Below, piece after piece: positions 7,901-15,004 of a stretch of 35,221 nt of DNA (its first letter is position 1; the number at the start of each line of letters is the position of its first letter). Position numbers and translations under genes: made by a program. Under the pieces are notes generated by a model, which had not been told where the DNA came from, searched no databases, and saw only the letters and a list, made by a program, of their open reading frames with translations. This DNA comes from CAYZTD01 sp964638155 (GTDB taxonomy: Archaea > Thermoplasmatota > E2 > DHVEG-1): positions 1 through 35,221 of the forward strand of contig CAZWYI010000023.1 in assembly GCA_964638155.1 (NCBI GenBank), written 5' to 3'.

Positions 7901-9935
7901 TGACTCTAATCTTTTTTATGGACTTAATTTGTTTGGTGATCCCGCTCTTAAGATTAAGGGTGCTGAAAAGATTACTCCAGAGCCTGAAGTCGAACCAGAG
8001 TTTCAAACCTTTGGAAAATTAAATTTTAATAATACTTATGAAAAGACTTTTGAAATATACAATAATGGAAGTGGTAAGTTATTGTGGAATTTAGAGTTTG
8101 GTAATGATATTGATTTTTCAGAAAATCCGCGTAGAAATCTTGCTCGATTAATTAGAAATTCCAATGATATCGAGAATACTTTAATCAATGATTTTTTGAA
8201 GATTTTTGTTGAAGTTGAATCTGATGAGGGAAAAGGTCCTTATGCATCAGAGGATAGCATTTATCGTTCCTCTGGAGCTGCCGGTAGATATAAAAAAACA
8301 ATTAGAGGCAGTTCAGTTGATAAAAATGATAAAACAAGAGTTTCTGTTAAGCTTAGTATTCCAGGTATCGATAGTTGTGTATCTTTAATAAAAAGTGCAT
8401 TTGATTTAAATATAATATGGGATTATGCTGATGATTATAACGGTTTTAATAGTACTTATCTGAGAAATCTTGTCAAACAATGTATTACCTCTCCTTTTAG
8501 TTTGAATATACCTCTTGATTATAATTATGACGGAACTACTTATCAGAGTGATGCAAAGTTGGTTTTATTAGGTAATGTAGAACCTCCTGTCTTAGGTGAT
8601 ATTCCTGATCAGAGTATTTTTGTTGGTGATAGTTTTAGTGATATAAATTTGGATAGTTTTGTTAGTGATCCTGATACATCTGATAGTGATATTGTTTGGG
8701 CTGTCTCTGGTAATGGTAATATTTCTGTTGATATCAGTTGGGATAATGTTGCTAGTATTGGTTATCCAGATGGTTGGACTGGTTGTGAAAGTGTTACTTT
8801 TACTGCTACGGATGATATGGGTCTTTCTGATTCAACGATGGTTACTTTTGAGGTAGGTTATGATCCAGATAATAATGAGACTGTGATTAGTATGCCTAGT
8901 CCGGTTAATGGTAGTACTGGTATACCTATTGATATTGGTATGTTGAGTGTGAATATCGCAGATATTGATGATGATAGTTTTGATTGGAATATTACGACTG
9001 TTCCTGATATAGGTGGTAGTAGTGTTACTGGTGAGTATAATGGTTTTAAGTCTTGTAGTATAAGTGCCCCTCTCAGTTATAATACTAGTTATGAGTGGGT
9101 TGTGAGTGCTGTTGATTATGGTAGTGGCCGTGTGAATAGAAGTGTTTTTGTTTTTACTACTGAGTGTGATCCTAATGCAGATAATGGGGATTCTGATGAT
9201 GGTAACGGCGACGGTGACAGTGGTGGTGAAGGTAGTACTGGTGGAGAATCAACGGTTAATAATGCTCCTGTAGTTAGCATAGTTAACCCGGGTAATAACT
9301 CGGTAGATGTTTCTGTAAATATTTCTGAGATTGAGGTTGATATTAGTGATTCTGAGGGCGATAGTTTTAGTTGGAGTATTAGTACTGTTTCTGATATTGG
9401 TAGTAATAGCGATAACGGTGATGTTAATGGTACAAAAAGTTGTAGTGTAGATGATCTTATTTATAATACTAGTTATAGTGTTTTTGTGAATGCAACAGAT
9501 GTGGGTAGTGGTAATACTACATGTTGTGTTTTTAGTTTTACTACAGAAAGTAATAATTCTGATGATGATGAATCTGATGATAGTGATTCTGTTGATGTTA
9601 GTGTGGATATAGTTAAGCCTGTTGATGGTGGTTTTTATCTTTTAAATAAGCTTAGATTCTCATTTTTTAAAACGATTGTCGTTGGTGATTTGGATTTTGT
9701 GGCAAAAGTAAATGGATCTGAAACTGAATATATAAATAATATTAGTTTTTATGTTGATGATATTTTAATCAAAAATATTATTTTTGATGAGTCAAAAACT
9801 AACTATATGTGTTCCATAAATAGGCGGTTGATTGGTCATCATGATATTATCGTAAGAGCCACAAGTCCAGATGATAAAATTATTCAATCTGATAAAAAAG
9901 ATATGTTTTTTATAAATTTTAATATATTTGAGTAA
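4935..9935 (+). CDS. Secreted giant peptidase of family C25 (gingipain-like) with beta-sandwich repeats
   Basis: The protein has 1666 residues and a signal peptide at about 1-28. Three BACON/ASH-like repeats come first (about 35-165, 170-300, 305-375). The C25 catalytic domain spans about 465-1003, with VMLVGDDNWNM, ITVGRAPVRS, the His motif INHMGHAY (His853), the Cys motif STGCYGGQFD (Cys915) and the closing LFGDPALKI typical of C25. The His and Cys are 62 residues apart, more than in bacterial gingipains. The C-terminal part holds another ASH-like piece, an Ig-like domain (PDQSIFVGDSF, about 1224-1310), two repeats of about 95 residues each with NTSY and a closing FTT, and the shared end module (about 1555-1666). 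It probably cleaves extracellular protein after Arg or Lys; that specificity is not provable here. No membrane anchor is visible. T+G-rich composition is strongest after base 8590. Confidence 0.93.
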   Translation: MNDLKKTITIAMAALFLFSGFSNFAISSENNVDTDMYIHPGILDMHPNGCYLGDFKEGETDSCEFVISNLGVSDPSEKVIYCDIEWGIDIPDMFKDHVTVSPNGGVLTAGETDIKTGEVVYDEDNSCTVTVDLDTTGLSSGIYKCDIEVVGDDGYTVSKIFSVKFSVDAPLLRTSPKKDTLNLGKPDIGEFTFEIWNGGFGNLEYDLDVSCFKTRYHPLNAEKIIPLDNGFREDWVSLSTNSGSSTGEKNKIMLSVDTSTLNEWTVDNSIGSQGEYYPNSAGGLYKCVIDINSNGANNEGKGKIVFTVKVGPKLEFSFEESNFGDLGPGDSETKTLKIWNKYNCDLAWEILIPESIKNYVNVTPVSGVSTGPDDICNVDITILNSGGVEDTTPLAKLLNDSLPIWSVSAGSPGYHHEKIYIKSNDPSSYYMPKPKNWPATGDKYFVWPSVDFEYYRSLCNPEDSYDMVIITADYFKNFPHSTKPEYDLEDLADAHRRIDGFNVTVKTIKEIYDSYFGVTYPTDSLIIKRLQLFNSKAVSLSIREFLRDAYFHWDHGSKKSFYVMLVGDDNWNMEVKEADSHPGLFFDESLYWQNIDYQWLKLGDYGLGNAIDMAPGRDSEYYLFSWGDDHYWNNSVEVPTFQLPTGGSSDPITSASDMPYSCLGSMYNPGLELNSAFETYYNLYDSSPDITVGRAPVRSAEELSNFVHKTISFMESSTTDEYKKAAVISEYLGLKTGETPSICVDENGTPIPCPDYYPESVVGGSDIFMWTWMNLTVDGVFSSNYLDDDFGLPGVASSDYNTVGIPSTNFDITILHDGYPDIGSGRAARLYWGGDDVVDLINEGIGTINHMGHAYRPGRGLDTLTGCWEEDPYELLRLNENDIKDHTIVDMYGNPIGQGGLKNTDTYPFVFSTGCYGGQFDNPYTKQIGELLITDENGAIAGVFNGMMMPDGESKSTKYNRMFWNAVFGKGIDTIGDAFNEMKKDTGNIDSNLFYGLNLFGDPALKIKGAEKITPEPEVEPEFQTFGKLNFNNTYEKTFEIYNNGSGKLLWNLEFGNDIDFSENPRRNLARLIRNSNDIENTLINDFLKIFVEVESDEGKGPYASEDSIYRSSGAAGRYKKTIRGSSVDKNDKTRVSVKLSIPGIDSCVSLIKSAFDLNIIWDYADDYNGFNSTYLRNLVKQCITSPFSLNIPLDYNYDGTTYQSDAKLVLLGNVEPPVLGDIPDQSIFVGDSFSDINLDSFVSDPDTSDSDIVWAVSGNGNISVDISWDNVASIGYPDGWTGCESVTFTATDDMGLSDSTMVTFEVGYDPDNNETVISMPSPVNGSTGIPIDIGMLSVNIADIDDDSFDWNITTVPDIGGSSVTGEYNGFKSCSISAPLSYNTSYEWVVSAVDYGSGRVNRSVFVFTTECDPNADNGDSDDGNGDGDSGGEGSTGGESTVNNAPVVSIVNPGNNSVDVSVNISEIEVDISDSEGDSFSWSISTVSDIGSNSDNGDVNGTKSCSVDDLIYNTSYSVFVNATDVGSGNTTCCVFSFTTESNNSDDDESDDSDSVDVSVDIVKPVDGGFYLLNKLRFSFFKTIVVGDLDFVAKVNGSETEYINNISFYVDDILIKNIIFDESKTNYMCSINRRLIGHHDIIVRATSPDDKIIQSDKKDMFFINFNIFE
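9476..9700 (+). repeat. Dispersed repeat copy 2 at the end of the C25 gene
   Basis: Partner of 4311-4530. It encodes the last beta-sandwich repeat, an Asp/Ser-rich linker and the start of the Ig-like end module. It retains the 30 bases lost from the other copy. Confidence 0.85.
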
Positions 9936-9956
9936 TTTTTTTACCTAATTTTTATT
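9936..9956 (+). terminator. T-rich terminator after the C25 gene
   Basis: Two T runs (TTTTTT and TTTTT) follow the stop at once. This is the oligo-T pattern archaeal RNA polymerase uses for termination. No stem is seen. Confidence 0.45.
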
Positions 9957-9974
9957 CGATAAAATTCCAAAAAA

Positions 9975-9983
9975 CTATATATA
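9975..9983 (+). promoter_or_regulatory. TATA-like box for the gene at 10009
   Basis: A TATATATAC-type box lies about 30 bases before the start-codon cluster at 10006-10018. This predicts a leaderless or nearly leaderless transcript. Confidence 0.45.
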
Positions 9984-10008
9984 CAATTTTTTACAAAAAT
10001 ATAAATTG

Positions 10009-12261
10009 ATGGTGAGGATGAATACCAAATCTAATCTAAATAAGATATATTTATGTTTAGTCTTTTTGTTTCTTTTTACGATAATTTTTACACCGATATA
10101 CAATTCTTCTGATAATGAAAATGTTCATACTTACAAATGTAATGGAAATAATAACCTTGCATACAAATCGGGTATTAACTATGATTCTAATCCAAATGAT
10201 AAAACAGAATTTTCATCTTATGAATACAGTATAATTTCCTCAAATAATTCTGATTGTCTGTATCATGAGATACCTAATAGTGTACCCTCTCATATTTTTA
10301 ATTTCAGTATAGAAGAAGACGTTTCAGATATTTCTCAAGTGAAGATTTTTTGGAGAGGTTACGGAGGAGCTACATCAACAAGACGTGAGGGATTTAATAT
10401 TGTAATTACATCACATTTTGGATGCAATTTAAGAATTTTTAATAATACTATTGCAGGTACTTCTGCTTCAGAACCAAAAGATATTTCTGTTTTAATCAAC
10501 GATAACTTTGGCGATATCATAAAAAATGGTCACTTAGAGTTAGTAGCTGCTTCAAACTTTAGAGCTGGATTAAATCCTGGTGGAATTATGATGGATAAAT
10601 CTTTTTTGTATAGCTGTTATGTTGAAATAAAGATATTTTATGATGTTGAAGATAATACAAATAACGATGAGGAGTTAATTATAAATGCTCAAAATAAAAT
10701 CGAGGAGGAAACAAATTTTGAAGTAACAGTTAATTCAAATTCTCAACCTGTAAATAACGTTGAAATATCCTTTAATAATTCTCAATATTATACAAATGAG
10801 CAAGGTAAAGTTACATTAAAGGCTCCAAAAGTAGAACAAGACTCAATATACACAATAGAAGCTAGTAAAACTGGATATCTTTCAAATACCAAATCAATAG
10901 AAATCCAAAATATTGAGGAAGAAATACCTGTATTGGAATTAATTTCCGATTCAACAGTTTATGAAAATGAGTCGTTTATAATTGAAGTTATATCTGAAGG
11001 TTCACCTGTTGAAAATGCCTTAATAAATTTTGATAACAAAGAATATCTTTCAGATCAAAATGGAAAAGCAGTTTTGTCTGCTCCTTTGGTTGATGTTGAT
11101 TCTGATTTTGTGGTTAATGTTAGTAAGTCTGGTTTTGTTTCTGTGGAGAAGGTGGTTTCTGTTTTGGATAATGGTAGTTCTGAGGATGGTGGTGAGGGAG
11201 TTTTGGTTGTGGATTGTGTTTCTAGTGTTTTAGAGGGTAGTGTTTTTGATGTTTTTGTTAGTTGTGATGGTGAGGGTGTTGGTTTTGTTTATGTTTTGTT
11301 TGCTGGTGATAGTTTTGTGACTGATGGTAGTGGTTTTTTGAGTTTGTCTGCTCCTTTGGTTGATGTTGATTCTGATTTTGTGGTTAATGTTAGTGAGTCT
11401 GGTTACAGTTCAACTGAAAAGATAATCAAAGTTGAAAATGAAGAAAAAAAGACATACTATGGAAAATTAAAAGGAGTGATAAGAAATCAGACGGGTATTC
11501 TAATTACTGATGTAAAAATTTGCATTTTTAATAATTCGGGATGGTGTACTTATACCAATAAAAATGGATTGTTTGATTTTACAATTCCAATAGGTTCGTA
11601 TTATTTAGAATCAGAAAAAGAAGGGTTTGAAAAAAAATCTTTTAGTATTAATGTAGAAAAGAATATTACAAAATGGATTAATTTAACTCTTATAGAAAAT
11701 GGCGGATATATTCAAGGTTTGGAAAAAACAGATAATCAGATTTTTTTTGAATACATAAAAGATGATCAAATAAAAAAAGGTTTAGCTGGTGCAGAATTAT
11801 CAAATAGAGAAGAAAAAATTTTTTATTATAGTGAAAAATTGGTAGTTGAAATTTTTGATTCTTCAGATAAATCTTTTAAGTTTTCAGTTTCAGCAGAAAA
11901 AAATACATCCCGAAAACTTATTTTTGTAGAAATGACTTTTGATAATTATTCCAGTTTAAAAGATCTAAAGTATATCTCAATAAGTTATGATGGGAAAGAA
12001 ATTGAAAGAAGAGGTATCGATTATATGATAAATACAAAAGAGAATAATCCTGCGTACACCTATCTTGAATCAACTGATGATAATGGGAAACCAGTTTTTT
12101 TAATAGCAATCCTTATCCCGAGTTTCAGCGAACATGTAATAGAAATTAAACCTGTGATTGAATACTACAATTCTTTTGGCTTTATTGTTTTATATTTAAG
12201 TATTTGTATAATTGCAAGCATTGTTTTTGTCGGTTCAGTTATACTCAGGAAAAGATTTTAA
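10009..12261 (+). CDS. Membrane-anchored surface protein with Ig/carboxypeptidase-regulatory-like repeats
   Basis: The protein has about 750 residues. An N-terminal hydrophobic segment (IYLCLVFLFLFTIIF) acts as a signal. A beta-rich domain of about 120 residues follows, possibly a galactose-binding-like fold. Three Ig-like repeats lie at about 223-303, 308-388 and 398-478, each with V.G..V..... followed by G...L.AP and a GY/GF end. A carboxypeptidase regulatory-like repeat spans about 483-562 (LKGVIRNQTG). An unrecognised domain precedes a C-terminal helix (FGFIVLYLSICIIASIVF) and RKRF, so the bulk lies outside the cell. Start choice: TTG 10006, ATG 10009 or ATG 10018; the GGTGAGG at 10011 is too close to 10018, so a leaderless ATG at 10009 is preferred. 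Bases 11073-11404 differ sharply in composition from their flanks and are bounded by a direct repeat. The function is unknown. Confidence 0.8.
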   Translation: MVRMNTKSNLNKIYLCLVFLFLFTIIFTPIYNSSDNENVHTYKCNGNNNLAYKSGINYDSNPNDKTEFSSYEYSIISSNNSDCLYHEIPNSVPSHIFNFSIEEDVSDISQVKIFWRGYGGATSTRREGFNIVITSHFGCNLRIFNNTIAGTSASEPKDISVLINDNFGDIIKNGHLELVAASNFRAGLNPGGIMMDKSFLYSCYVEIKIFYDVEDNTNNDEELIINAQNKIEEETNFEVTVNSNSQPVNNVEISFNNSQYYTNEQGKVTLKAPKVEQDSIYTIEASKTGYLSNTKSIEIQNIEEEIPVLELISDSTVYENESFIIEVISEGSPVENALINFDNKEYLSDQNGKAVLSAPLVDVDSDFVVNVSKSGFVSVEKVVSVLDNGSSEDGGEGVLVVDCVSSVLEGSVFDVFVSCDGEGVGFVYVLFAGDSFVTDGSGFLSLSAPLVDVDSDFVVNVSESGYSSTEKIIKVENEEKKTYYGKLKGVIRNQTGILITDVKICIFNNSGWCTYTNKNGLFDFTIPIGSYYLESEKEGFEKKSFSINVEKNITKWINLTLIENGGYIQGLEKTDNQIFFEYIKDDQIKKGLAGAELSNREEKIFYYSEKLVVEIFDSSDKSFKFSVSAEKNTSRKLIFVEMTFDNYSSLKDLKYISISYDGKEIERRGIDYMINTKENNPAYTYLESTDDNGKPVFLIAILIPSFSEHVIEIKPVIEYYNSFGFIVLYLSICIIASIVFVGSVILRKRF
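11073..11134 (+). repeat. Direct repeat, left copy (62 bp)
   Basis: Matches 11343-11404 with one mismatch (A/G at 11125/11395), exactly 270 bases away, or 90 codons. It encodes SAPLVDVDSDFVVNVS in both copies and brackets a T+G-rich insert. Confidence 0.9.
11343..11404 (+). repeat. Direct repeat, right copy (62 bp)
   Basis: Partner of 11073-11134 at a period of 270 bases. The reading frame is kept across the unit, as expected for an in-frame domain duplication. Confidence 0.9.
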
Positions 12262-12311
12262 CAAACCATTTATAAACAATTATATGTTTTCATTTTTTGA
12301 AGGTGATAGGG

Positions 12312-12587
12312 ATGGATATAGAAATTCTTGGCATATTTATCTATGGCATTATTACAATTTTTTCGATTGGTTTATTTTTAATTTCAATAATAAGTTCTTA
12401 TAAATATAAAAATTCTAAATTAGTATTTGTTAGTCTAGTTTTCTTGGCTTTTTTTATAAAAAGTCTCTTGATTAGCTTTTCAATTTTTTATAGGATTTTT
12501 GAAATTTCAACATTTACATATTACCTTGGTTTATTTGATCTTGTAGTTTTAATTTTGTTATTTATAGCAACTCTTAAGAGACAGTAA
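12312..12587 (+). CDS. Small three-helix membrane protein
   Basis: The protein has 91 residues with three predicted membrane helices (about 5-27, 38-60, 68-86) and ends LLFIATLKRQ. GGTGAT at 12302-12307 lies five bases before the ATG at 12312, so this start is preferred over an in-frame TTG at 12297. The stop is one base before the next ATG, so it is translationally coupled to the tandem winged-helix regulator. Pairs of a small membrane protein and a HTH regulator are common in archaea and may sense membrane state; that role is inferred. The family was not identified. Confidence 0.75.
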   Translation: MDIEILGIFIYGIITIFSIGLFLISIISSYKYKNSKLVFVSLVFLAFFIKSLLISFSIFYRIFEISTFTYYLGLFDLVVLILLFIATLKRQ

Positions 12588-12588
12588 A

Positions 12589-13113
12589 ATGAAAGAATTT
12601 CTTGAGTTAGAGGCAAGACAAAAAATCTACGAAATAATTCGTAAAAATCCAGGTATAAACTTAAGTAAAATTGCAAATATTTTAAAGATGAGGATATCTC
12701 ATGTTGAATATCATCTTCGCTACATGAAAAAACATGAGATAATAAATTCTTCAAAATATACAGGTTATGCAAGGTTTTATACCAACAACCAGGAAAATAT
12801 AGGGTCATATGATAAAAAGATTCTTTCAATAATTAGACAGAAAACTCCTCTTAAAATTGTACTTTTGCTTTTAAAGAATGTTTATATGAGACATAAAGAG
12901 ATTCTTAAAGAGATAAATTTAGCTCCTTCTACTCTTTCCTATCACATAAACAAGTTAAAAAAACTTGGATTAATAGAAATTTGCAGAATCAAGGATGAGA
13001 ATAATTATGCTTTAAGTAACAGAAAAAAAATTGTGAATTTAATTGTTAGATATAAGCCATATAATTTATTTGAAAGCTTTAAAGATGTTTGGAAAGACCT
13101 CAAAATAGAATAA
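12589..13113 (+). CDS. Tandem winged helix-turn-helix transcriptional regulator
   Basis: The protein has 174 residues with two winged-helix units. The first (about 1-65) reads ARQKIYEIIRKNPGINLSKI then HVEYHLRYMKKHEII. The second (about 80-155) has a recognition helix in STLSYHINKLKKLGLIE and a wing around CRIKDENNYAL. This ArsR-like/HTH_24-type double architecture is frequent in euryarchaea. It is probably a DNA-binding regulator acting with the membrane protein just upstream. There is no metal-binding Cys motif and no ligand domain. Targets are unknown; the adjacent surface-protein gene is a possible one, but the sequence does not show this. Confidence 0.85.
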   Translation: MKEFLELEARQKIYEIIRKNPGINLSKIANILKMRISHVEYHLRYMKKHEIINSSKYTGYARFYTNNQENIGSYDKKILSIIRQKTPLKIVLLLLKNVYMRHKEILKEINLAPSTLSYHINKLKKLGLIEICRIKDENNYALSNRKKIVNLIVRYKPYNLFESFKDVWKDLKIE

Positions 13114-13151
13114 AAACTTTTTATGTTCATTTGATATATTGAACTTATGGT

Positions 13152-14075
13152 ATGGATCCTGTAGAATATTCTTATTATTTAGTTAAACAAATTCCAAAAG
13201 GACAAGTTTCAACATATGGTGCAGTTGCAGAAGCACTTGGTGACAAAGGATTTGCAAGAGCTGTTGGAAGATACATGAATAATAATCCTGATCCTGATAA
13301 AATGCCTTGTTTTAAGATTGTTAAATCTGATGGAAGTCTTGGTGGATTTGGTAGAGGAATCAAAGATAAAATAAGAAGGTTAAAAGAGGATGGAATATCT
13401 GTAAAGAATGGTAAAATTGTTGATTTTGAAAATGTGTTTTTTGATGATTTTAAGACTGATTATCCTTTGCTGAAACTAAGAAAAGAACAACTAAAATTAA
13501 GAGAAAGAGTTGAATTAAACGATGGTTTTTCAAAAATTAGAACTGTTGCAGGTTTAGATGTTTCATATTCAAAAAGCGATCGAAAAAAGGCTTGTGGTGC
13601 ATGTGTTGTAATTGATTATAAAACAAAAAAAATAGTTGAAGAAAAAACTATATTTACGGATATAGAATTTCCATATATTTCTACTTATTTATCTTACAGA
13701 GAAATCCCTGTTGTTGAAAAACTAATAAAAAATTTAGAAACTGATCCTACTGTTTTTATATTTGATGGTAATGGTATTCTTCATCCTTATTTTATTGGAC
13801 TTGCATCGCATGCAGGTGTAAAATTTAATATTCCTAGCATTGGTGTTGCAAAAAGTCTGCTATGCGGAGATATAGATGACAATATTGTAAAAATAAATGG
13901 TAAAAAAGCTGGTTTTTTATCTTATTCTTCTAAAAATCTAAAAAGACCTGTATATGTTTCCCCTGGCCATAAAATATCTTTTGAAACATCAGAAAAAATT
14001 GTAAAAGAGATGAGTAGATTTAGAATTCCTGAGCCCATTAGGCTTGCTCATATTCTTTCAAAAAAGAAACTTTAG
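13152..14075 (+). CDS. O6-alkylguanine-DNA alkyltransferase-like domain fused to endonuclease V
   Basis: The protein has 307 residues. Residues about 1-95 are the DNA-binding/active-site domain of alkyltransferases: KGQVSTYGAVAEALG, ARAVGRYMNNNP with the Arg finger, then MPCFKIVKSDGSLGGFG. Cys53 is kept, but the usual PCHRV is PCFKI, so the general-base His is Phe, and the later EG Glu appears as Asp. Residues about 105-307 are endonuclease V, which nicks DNA near deaminated bases such as inosine: GLDVSY (Asp136), SYREIP (Glu184), FDGNGILHP (Asp205), IGVAKS (Lys234), SPGHKIS (His273). All catalytic positions are intact. The same fusion is known from Ferroplasma. The gene ends tail to tail with dtdA with no spacer. 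Confidence 0.93.
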   Translation: MDPVEYSYYLVKQIPKGQVSTYGAVAEALGDKGFARAVGRYMNNNPDPDKMPCFKIVKSDGSLGGFGRGIKDKIRRLKEDGISVKNGKIVDFENVFFDDFKTDYPLLKLRKEQLKLRERVELNDGFSKIRTVAGLDVSYSKSDRKKACGACVVIDYKTKKIVEEKTIFTDIEFPYISTYLSYREIPVVEKLIKNLETDPTVFIFDGNGILHPYFIGLASHAGVKFNIPSIGVAKSLLCGDIDDNIVKINGKKAGFLSYSSKNLKRPVYVSPGHKISFETSEKIVKEMSRFRIPEPIRLAHILSKKKL

Positions 14076-14948
14076 TTATAGATTTTCTAATTCTTTACTT
14101 GATATCGCAGGAATATCTTTTTTCTTAAACCAATTTTTATATTCTGTTACTTGAGATTTTTTTAGTGATTTTTTATGTAGATAAACTCCTTTTAGATTTG
14201 GGGTTTTATTCATTGCTTCTTTTATCATTTCTAATTTAATGTTTCCTTCTTTTATTTGATAAGTAGGAATCATATGTCCAAAGGCTGCCTTTTTTTTATA
14301 TACAACATCGGTGAACCTTGGTGCATAGTGTCCGCCGCCTATTCCTATAAAAACTGGGATGTCATTTGGCATATCAGTTTCATATCTGTATTTTTCTAGC
14401 AGTTCTAATACTGATTTTGCAATTATTTTTGCTGGTGGTCTTTTTCTCCATTCTTCTTGAGTGCTTCCTACTTCTGTAAAAAGTGTTGGTGTTTCTAAGT
14501 ATGGCCCATGATGGGTTACTTCAAAGCATGTTTGATGATAAGTATTTTTAAAATCTGCATTTTTCTTTATTGTTCTTAAAAGTCGGCTCATTAATCTTGG
14601 TGATGATTTTACAAGTGTTTTTGTTTTTCCGCCAAATTCTCCTTTTCCGTAGTTTCCTATTGGATGGGCAGTTAGCGTTGGCTCACCGCTTTTACTTCTG
14701 TGTTTTGAAATAAAAATTATTTGTTTTGGTTTTATTTTTAGTTTTTTTTCTATTTCTTTATCTATATTTTCATGTCTTATTGTCGGATCATTTATTGTTA
14801 CAATATATGTATCTTTCAAACTCGTATTTTTATATACGGGATTATTACAAAAATTATTTTTTTGTTTCCATTCAGATAGTTCAAGGAGTGATTCTTTTAT
14901 GTTTGTTCCGGCTGGATCTTCAGTTGATGATATAAGTATAACACTAAT
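14076..14948 (-). CDS. dtdA: D-aminoacyl-tRNA deacylase, archaeal type, with an abnormal start
   Basis: This enzyme hydrolyses D-amino acids from mischarged tRNA. Family motifs are SKHRSKSGEPTLTAHPIGN, EVTHHGP, FIGIGGGHYAPRFT and AFGHMIPTY. A TTG at 14819 would give only 247 residues and lose the N-terminus. Upstream the same frame stays open and reads ISVILISSTEDPAGTNI, matching the family's SxxDPAGxNI start, until a stop just before 14951. No ATG, GTG or TTG exists in that stretch. Either ATT at 14948 is the start (GGGTG lies six bases before it), or an A6 run at 14948-14953 carries an indel. Five A would give MGVKISVILIS from the ATG at 14961; seven would use the ATG at 14968. The span given assumes ATT and yields 290 residues. 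Confidence 0.85.
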   Translation of the reverse strand: MSVILISSTEDPAGTNIKESLLELSEWKQKNNFCNNPVYKNTSLKDTYIVTINDPTIRHENIDKEIEKKLKIKPKQIIFISKHRSKSGEPTLTAHPIGNYGKGEFGGKTKTLVKSSPRLMSRLLRTIKKNADFKNTYHQTCFEVTHHGPYLETPTLFTEVGSTQEEWRKRPPAKIIAKSVLELLEKYRYETDMPNDIPVFIGIGGGHYAPRFTDVVYKKKAAFGHMIPTYQIKEGNIKLEMIKEAMNKTPNLKGVYLHKKSLKKSQVTEYKNWFKKKDIPAISSKELENL

Positions 14949-14959
14949 TTTTTACACCC

Positions 14960-14980
14960 ATCTACCATAATCTAGTAGAT
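14960..14980 (-). promoter_or_regulatory. Hairpin in the dtdA leader
   Basis: ATCTAC and GTAGAT form a six-base-pair stem with a nine-base loop just before the putative ribosome binding site. It lies between the 47-residue gene and dtdA on the minus strand. It could be a weak terminator or a translational control element, or chance. Confidence 0.3.
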
Positions 14981-15004
14981 TACTTTTTAATCTTACTCTA
15001 AAAA

